Positions 41,415-46,901 of a DNA stretch of 46,901 nucleotides are shown piece by piece (positions within the stretch are counted from its first letter, which is position 1; every line of letters begins with the position of its first letter). Origin of the DNA: Mucilaginibacter sp. (GTDB taxonomy: Bacteria; Bacteroidota; Bacteroidia; Sphingobacteriales; Sphingobacteriaceae). The DNA is taken from positions 1 through 46,901 of the forward strand of contig NZ_JAQBOI010000301.1 of assembly GCF_028288105.1 (NCBI RefSeq). Reading direction: 5' to 3'. Below the pieces are notes generated by a model. It worked only from the letters and a program-made list of their open reading frames with translations. It was not told where the DNA came from and made no database searches. The position numbers and the translations under genes are program-made.

Positions 41415-43424
41415 TTACTCTAATGGTATCTCAAATTTAAACGTTGACCCTTTGCCCGTTTCGCTATCTACAGAAAATTTGCCCTGGTGGCGGGTTATAA
41501 TTTCGTTGCTAATATATAAGCCAATGCCCAGGCCGGATATATGTGAGGCTACATCATCTACCCTATAAAAACGCGAGAAAATGCGGTCATGCTGTTCTTT
41601 TTTGATGCCTATACCAAAATCTTGTACTGCCACAACGGCTTTATCGTTTTGCCTGGATACAGATATATTTACGTGATCGGCCTGTGGCGAATATTTAATA
41701 GCGTTTGAAATTAGATTGATAATTACCTGTTCAAGACGTTGCCTGTCAGCATTAACAAGCAAGTCACTAATATCCGAACAAATAATTATCCGGTGCGATT
41801 TTGTAGAATACTGCATCAGGTCAACCACCTCCTCAATAAGCTGAGGCAGGTTAAATGCGGCATAAGTAAATGGTAATTTGCCTGCTTCTATTTTTGAAAC
41901 ATCAAGCAGATCTGATATCAGGCCTGATAATTTATTTATCTGTGATAAGGCCTTTTGTATAAATAGTTTATTTTTATCATCAGCAGGCAGGCTGCGGTCT
42001 ATAATTTGTAGGTAGCCGTTAAGGCTGGTCATAGGGGTTTTTAGCTCGTGGCTGGCAAGCCCAATAAACTCATCTTTTTTAGAGTTAAGTACCTGTATCT
42101 CTTCATACAGCTTGGCATTATCAAGTGCCACACTTGCTTGCGATGTTACACCAGATATCAATATTTCGTGCTCTTTTGTGAATCGCCCGGGTTCCGGGTG
42201 CCCCAAAAATAAACCACCTATAACAGCGCCCGATTTAGAAACAACCGGTACTGCCAGGTAACTCACCACTGGTAAATGGCCTTTAGGCATGCCGTAATGT
42301 GGGTGGTTATGGCCGTAACGCGGGTCTTTTGTTATATCATCAACCCGTACTATGCCCAAGCCATTAAAAGTATGCGCAAATACATCTGTATTACGTGGCA
42401 TACCAAATTTTTCAAACGCCTCCCTCGGCGCGCCGGATAGCGTGTAAAGCATATATGATTCACCTTCCTCATCCAGCTTATTATAAAAGAACGCGCCGAA
42501 TGCCGCGCCTGACAGCATAGTGGTAGCGTCGGTAACATTTTGTAATATTTCCTGTACGTCCAGCTTTTCTGATATCACTTTACCCACAGTGTTCAGTATT
42601 TCCAGGTTTTCTGCATATTGCTGAAGGGTTTGTTCGGCCAATTGTTGTTTAGAAACGTTACGGGCAATTTTTGAGGCGCCAATAATATTTCCTTTAGTAT
42701 CTACCATGGGTGATATAGCCAAAGAGACGGGTATCTCCACGCCATTTTTAGTCATCCGTAATGTTTTGTAGTGTTCTACCTTTTCACCTTTTCTTATTTT
42801 ACTAAGAATTTCTGTTTCCTCCATCAACCTATCCTGGGGTATCAACATGGTAATTGATCTCCCTATAGCTTCGCTTTCCGTATATCCAAACAGCTGTTCG
42901 GCGCCATAGTTCCAACTGGTAACAATCCCATCAAGGGTTTTGCTGATTATAGCATCCTCTGATGTTGTTATTATCGAAGCCAGCATAGCCTGCTTGCGCT
43001 CGCTGTTTCTTTGCTCGGTAATATCAATAAGCGTATTTACCGCGCCCGTAATAGTGCCATTAGCATCAAATATCGGAATAGGGTAGGGTAATACATTAAT
43101 CAGTGCGCCGTCGGGCCGTTGTATAATTATTTCTTCACCTTCAATAGCAATCCCCTCTTTTAAAGTGCGTGCCATAGGGCAGGTATCCAGTGGTAATGGC
43201 TGCCCGTTTGGTTTAAATATTTTCCAAGAACCGCACCATAGTTCTTTATTTGTTTCGGGGGTTCTTCCCCACAGTTTTACTGCCGCATTATTAAATGAAG
43301 TTATATAACCATCCTTATCGCAGGTATAAATAGCAACAGGTAAGTTGTCAAATAATTCATAAGGCAGTTTCGTGTTTGCTATCAGATGTGTTATTTCTTC
43401 TGCATTGGTAGTTACGGCATCCAT
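41415..43424 (-). CDS. PAS-PAS-GAF sensor histidine kinase
   Basis: This 669-residue protein has no clear membrane segment and is probably cytoplasmic. Domains: PAS (about 20-138), PAS (about 147-265), GAF (about 280-440), HisKA with phospho-acceptor His459 in ASHELKTP, and HATPase (about 560-668) with Asn574, DFGIGI at 602-607 and GLGIGL. The PAS and GAF domains sense small ligands, redox or light; the ligand is not readable. No response regulator is adjacent, so the partner is encoded elsewhere. It diverges from the GH130 gene. Confidence 0.93.
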   Translation of the reverse strand: MDAVTTNAEEITHLIANTKLPYELFDNLPVAIYTCDKDGYITSFNNAAVKLWGRTPETNKELWCGSWKIFKPNGQPLPLDTCPMARTLKEGIAIEGEEIIIQRPDGALINVLPYPIPIFDANGTITGAVNTLIDITEQRNSERKQAMLASIITTSEDAIISKTLDGIVTSWNYGAEQLFGYTESEAIGRSITMLIPQDRLMEETEILSKIRKGEKVEHYKTLRMTKNGVEIPVSLAISPMVDTKGNIIGASKIARNVSKQQLAEQTLQQYAENLEILNTVGKVISEKLDVQEILQNVTDATTMLSGAAFGAFFYNKLDEEGESYMLYTLSGAPREAFEKFGMPRNTDVFAHTFNGLGIVRVDDITKDPRYGHNHPHYGMPKGHLPVVSYLAVPVVSKSGAVIGGLFLGHPEPGRFTKEHEILISGVTSQASVALDNAKLYEEIQVLNSKKDEFIGLASHELKTPMTSLNGYLQIIDRSLPADDKNKLFIQKALSQINKLSGLISDLLDVSKIEAGKLPFTYAAFNLPQLIEEVVDLMQYSTKSHRIIICSDISDLLVNADRQRLEQVIINLISNAIKYSPQADHVNISVSRQNDKAVVAVQDFGIGIKKEQHDRIFSRFYRVDDVASHISGLGIGLYISNEIITRHQGKFSVDSETGKGSTFKFEIPLE

Positions 43425-43598
43425 TAATTTATATTGGAAAGGTGAAATTAATTAATAAGTGTAATATAATTATCTATCAGGAAACTTTAGACAGCTACGG
43501 ATAATATAGGGAACGGCAGAGGCAGTGTTCCTAACAAATAAAGTTACGTATAAACTATTACAAAGCTAAAATGTTATAAAAATGTAACAAATATATTT

Positions 43599-44654
43599 AT
43601 GGCAGATATTGCAAAACGTTTTCCGCAGAACCCCCTACTATCCCCAAAAGATTTAAAAGCTACCAGCGAAGGCTTACATATTGCCTGTTTGTTAAACCCA
43701 GGTGTTTTCAGGTTTGATGGTAAAATATGGCTGCTGATACGCGTTGCCGAGCGGCCACAGCAAAGTAAGGTACATGTATCATTCCCTATACTTACCGCTA
43801 CCGGCGAAACACAAATAATGGAAATTGCCCTCGATGATTCTGACCTTATTGCTACCGATGCCCGGGTGGTAAGGTATAAAGGTGTAGATTATTTAACCAC
43901 CTTATCGCACCTGCGCTTACTTTGCAGCGATGATGGTGTACATTTTCATGAACCGGAAGGTTACAACAAGCTGTTTGGTACAGGCCCTTTACAAACATTT
44001 GGGATTGAAGATTGCCGGGTAACATATCTGGAAGGGCAGTACTATCTCACTTTCACCGCCGTAAGTGATAGTGGCGTAGGTGTTGGTATGCGCACTACTA
44101 CCGATTGGAAAAACTTTCAATCTCATGGTATGATATTGCCGCCGCATAATAAGGATGTTGCCATTTTTGAAGAAAAAATAAACGGCTTATACTATGCTCT
44201 GCACCGCCCAAGCAGCGTGGATATTGGTGGTAACTATATCTGGATTGCACAATCACCTGATGGCGAACATTGGGGCAACCACAAATGCATTGTTAAAACC
44301 CGCGAGGGCATGTGGGATGGCGCCCGGGTAGGCGCAGGGGCAGCGCCCATTAAAACCGAAAAGGGTTGGCTGGAAATATACCATGGCGCCACTAAAAATC
44401 ACCGTTATTGTTTAGGCGCGGTTTTGTTAGATCTTAATGATCCGTCAATAGTGCTGGCCAGAACCATTGACCCAATAATGGAACCCAGCGAGCCTTATGA
44501 AGTAAGTGGCTTTTTTGGCCACGTAGTATTTACTAACGGCCACATAGTTGAGCCCGATGGTGATACTATAACCATGTATTATGGTGCTGCCGATGAGTTT
44601 GTTTGCGGGGCGCATTTATCCATTAAAGAAATATTGAAAGCGTTAGATGTTTAA
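43599..44654 (+). CDS. Glycoside hydrolase family 130 protein (beta-mannoside phosphorylase type)
   Basis: This 351-residue five-bladed beta-propeller enzyme fits GH130, which phosphorolyses or hydrolyses beta-mannosidic bonds in the cytoplasm or periplasm. Visible marks are LNPGVFRFDGKIWLL near residue 31, GIEDCRVT (the general-acid Asp region), DGARVGAGAAP and the end with NGHIVEPDGDT. There is no signal peptide, so it is likely cytoplasmic. The next gene, a large unknown protein, follows after 86 bases on the same strand and may act on the same glycan. Confidence 0.9.
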   Translation: MADIAKRFPQNPLLSPKDLKATSEGLHIACLLNPGVFRFDGKIWLLIRVAERPQQSKVHVSFPILTATGETQIMEIALDDSDLIATDARVVRYKGVDYLTTLSHLRLLCSDDGVHFHEPEGYNKLFGTGPLQTFGIEDCRVTYLEGQYYLTFTAVSDSGVGVGMRTTTDWKNFQSHGMILPPHNKDVAIFEEKINGLYYALHRPSSVDIGGNYIWIAQSPDGEHWGNHKCIVKTREGMWDGARVGAGAAPIKTEKGWLEIYHGATKNHRYCLGAVLLDLNDPSIVLARTIDPIMEPSEPYEVSGFFGHVVFTNGHIVEPDGDTITMYYGAADEFVCGAHLSIKEILKALDV

Positions 44655-44740
44655 TTTAGATTCACATTTTAATTAATACGATAATTTAAAAACAATTATA
44701 AATAAAGACTGTTTTTTGATGGAACAACCTAATATCACTC

Positions 44741-46901
44741 ATGAACGGAATATCACCCTGGGTAGTAGCAGCTAATCGTATTTTTACAGATAACACGCTG
44801 CCATGCATCTACACAAAAAATTGCGGTGCTTTTGCATTTAGCATTCATTGCACAACCGATTCGCTTTGGGTATTGGTAATATGGCCAAAAGGAAATTTAA
44901 TAGCTTTTCGTGCCGCTTATTCCCCTGATGGCGGTTTAGAAGTTAGAAACAAGAGAGAGAATGATAATGGCATAAAGTTATTCCTTAATTCTGTTATTGG
45001 CGATATAACGGTTAATATTCAATTCCCTGTAGATGCTCAAACCACTTTACGATACACCACCACTTTAAAACCCCGCACCGATCTGCTGATACCATTTTGG
45101 CCGCGTGATATAATTATCCCCGGCAGGGATGGTGAACCGGATAATACCGCCGGTAAAATATGGGCAAAACAAATAGGCACACGCTCGGGCATGGTTTATT
45201 TTAGCATAACAGGGCCTAAATCTGGTTCAGTATTATATCTGCAAAATCTTTCTGCGCTAAACGATTATTGCCAGCAAACCCAAACATCTGCCGGTGAAAC
45301 CGTAGGCGGCGAATGGCCCGAACTTGGATTTGCATTGCCGCCGACATTAGATAAACCGCTGCAGGCTGATAAAGAGATAACCATATCAGATGCCATTGTA
45401 GTGTTTGATGAAGAAGTGCCTGCAAAAGAAGCGGCTATGGTTGAGCAATACTTTAACCTGCTTGCCCAGGCCTATCTGCAATTGCCTAAGCCAGATACGA
45501 AGTACCAGGACTGGCCCGAAACTTTGGAGAAGGGGTTGCATGATTTAATTGAAAGCCCGGGTTGCTGGAGCCAGGTGGCGGGCCATTCTTATTTTAATGC
45601 CTATGTAAGCGATTATGTTACCCCACCAGAAATTATGGTGCAGTTAGCTGTATTGCTCCCCCTGCAGGATTATGTGGATTGGGGCGGTAAAAAAATGGAT
45701 GTAACCAAGATCATAAAGGAAGCTTTGCCAACTTTTTATGATGAAAAGTTAAAAACTATTATGCGATGGCTGCCTGCCGCGGCTGATAAGCTGGAAGGTG
45801 AAGAAGAGCAAAAAGAACCACTCACTATGGATTCCTGGTACCTGCATCACCCCTTACTTAACCTATCGCGATTAGCGTTAAAAGGCGAGAAGGTGGCCAA
45901 GCAGCTCTTTTTAGATTCGCTGGAATATTCTATTAAAGTAGCACATCATTTTAAATATGACTGGCCTGTATTTTACAAAATGGATACCCTGGAAGTTATT
46001 AAGGCCGAAACCGCACCGGGCAAAGGCGGCGAGCATGATGTGCCTGGCCTATACGCGCATGTTATGCTGCAGGCTTATGAACTAACCGGTAAGAAGCGCT
46101 ACCTGAACGAAGCCGAAAAAGCCGCTAAAAAGCTGCAGGGATTAGGTTTCGATCTATTTTATCAGGCAAATAATACCGCTTTTTCTGCCGGTGCCTTGCT
46201 TCGGTTATCAAAAATTACCGGGAATAAATTATATAAAGAACTAAGCTATTTGTGCCTTGCCAATATATTTAAGAATGTAAAATTGTGGGAATGTAATTAT
46301 GGATACGGTAAAAATTTTCCGTCGTTCTTTTGCCTGTTCCCGCTAAGCGATGCGCCTTATACCGCGGTTTATGAAGAACAGGAGGTTTTTTGCGCCCTGC
46401 ATGATTATTTAAGGCATGCCGAGGGCGAAGATATTTTGCCATCTATCTCGATGTTAGTGGCCGAGTATATTAAATATTTATTGGACCGTGCCATATATTA
46501 TTATCCACCTATGCTGCCAAAAGAAATGCTGTCAGACGAGGTAAAGACAGGGGAGGTTGACCCTAAGCTTTGGATAGCGTTGGAAGATATGCACGATGGT
46601 TGGGAGAAAAACGGCGAAGTTGGCCAAGAAGTTTACGGTGCAGGTAATGCATTTGGGATATTGCCCCGGCACTATTTGCGTGTACCCAACGAAAACTTTA
46701 TGGTATATGTAGATTATCCAACCTCATCATTTATTGGCCAAAAAAGAAAGCCAATAACCTTTACTATTTTAGGTGATAACCGGCTGACATGCCGCCTGGT
46801 AATTGCGCGTATGGATGATAAAAAGCTGCCAACATTTAAGGTAATAGCTAATGGACAAAAACAAGAAATAAAGGGCAAAGTAACCAGGGATGGCAATATT
46901 G
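44741..46901 (+). CDS. Large uncharacterised protein, partial at the window end
   Basis: Starting with ATG at 44741, the frame stays open for 720 codons to the window edge. There is no signal peptide. The first 230 residues look beta-rich; the middle (about 240-580) is helical and Trp/Tyr-rich, with a YLHHPLLNLSRLALKG segment and a GKGGEHDVPGLYAHVML segment that recall alpha/alpha-barrel glycan-active enzymes. The last visible part is beta-like again. An ATG at 44719 leads to an early stop and is rejected. Position directly after GH130 suggests a role in glycan use. I do not recognise the family. Confidence 0.75.
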   Translation, partial: MNGISPWVVAANRIFTDNTLPCIYTKNCGAFAFSIHCTTDSLWVLVIWPKGNLIAFRAAYSPDGGLEVRNKRENDNGIKLFLNSVIGDITVNIQFPVDAQTTLRYTTTLKPRTDLLIPFWPRDIIIPGRDGEPDNTAGKIWAKQIGTRSGMVYFSITGPKSGSVLYLQNLSALNDYCQQTQTSAGETVGGEWPELGFALPPTLDKPLQADKEITISDAIVVFDEEVPAKEAAMVEQYFNLLAQAYLQLPKPDTKYQDWPETLEKGLHDLIESPGCWSQVAGHSYFNAYVSDYVTPPEIMVQLAVLLPLQDYVDWGGKKMDVTKIIKEALPTFYDEKLKTIMRWLPAAADKLEGEEEQKEPLTMDSWYLHHPLLNLSRLALKGEKVAKQLFLDSLEYSIKVAHHFKYDWPVFYKMDTLEVIKAETAPGKGGEHDVPGLYAHVMLQAYELTGKKRYLNEAEKAAKKLQGLGFDLFYQANNTAFSAGALLRLSKITGNKLYKELSYLCLANIFKNVKLWECNYGYGKNFPSFFCLFPLSDAPYTAVYEEQEVFCALHDYLRHAEGEDILPSISMLVAEYIKYLLDRAIYYYPPMLPKEMLSDEVKTGEVDPKLWIALEDMHDGWEKNGEVGQEVYGAGNAFGILPRHYLRVPNENFMVYVDYPTSSFIGQKRKPITFTILGDNRLTCRLVIARMDDKKLPTFKVIANGQKQEIKGKVTRDGNI

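Overview
The window looks like chromosomal DNA of a Bacteroidota bacterium, most likely Sphingobacteriaceae and Mucilaginibacter-like. The evidence is AT-rich spacers, promoters of the TTTG / TAnnTTTG type, few Shine-Dalgarno motifs, many palindromic intergenic repeats, and characteristic families (DUF2027-Smr, DUF6428, GH29, GH130, a lipoprotein beta-barrel, YtxH). The genus is inferred from gene content only.

Layout. 1-6870: the end of an AraC-type regulator, a short-chain dehydrogenase and a PPK2 kinase, then a glycolytic block on the minus strand (pfkA, a BadF/BcrA-type kinase, gap). A Nudix-winged-helix regulator diverges from that block, and a second BadF/BcrA-type kinase follows. 7374-11054: tRNA-Arg(UCU), a lone 821-residue protein with phage-tail-fibre features, a gene-poor stretch, and a small acidic protein. 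11183-23206: a small secreted OB-fold-like protein, then a compact biosynthetic cluster. 23336-29696: a GH29 fucosidase, a sigma factor / small protein / ClpP paralogue operon, a phosphohexomutase and aspartate kinase. 29882-36000: lysA, a lipoprotein, a cold-shock protein, YtxH, an M1 peptidase and a DUF892 protein. 36130-41342: a Smr protein, an arsenic operon with two identical operator copies, a Thr/Pro-rich exported protein, and an ArsR-SRPBCC pair with a readable promoter-operator. 41415-46901: a PAS-PAS-GAF histidine kinase, a GH130 phosphorylase, and a large unidentified protein that runs off the window.

The most notable system is the three-gene cluster at 11750-23206. Its order is A-PCP-KS-AT-ACP-aminotransferase, then C-A-PCP-thioesterase, then a Sfp-type phosphopantetheinyl transferase. 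It has no ketoreductase and no starter condensation domain. Read collinearly, it joins amino acid 1 to malonate, converts the beta-ketone to an amine, adds a second amino acid (the pocket looks glycine-like) and releases the product. If amino acid 1 keeps its alpha-amine, the core would be a 3,4-diamino acid joined to glycine. I do not recognise a characterised pathway with this exact order; that comes from memory, not a search.

Other points of interest are the degenerate Nudix regulator beside pfkA-gap, a BadF kinase that has lost its phosphate-binding residues, the sigma/ClpP2 operon, the two ars operators, and an in-frame low-complexity insert in LysA. Several families of inverted repeats are scattered between genes. 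No CRISPR array, transposase or rRNA gene was seen.
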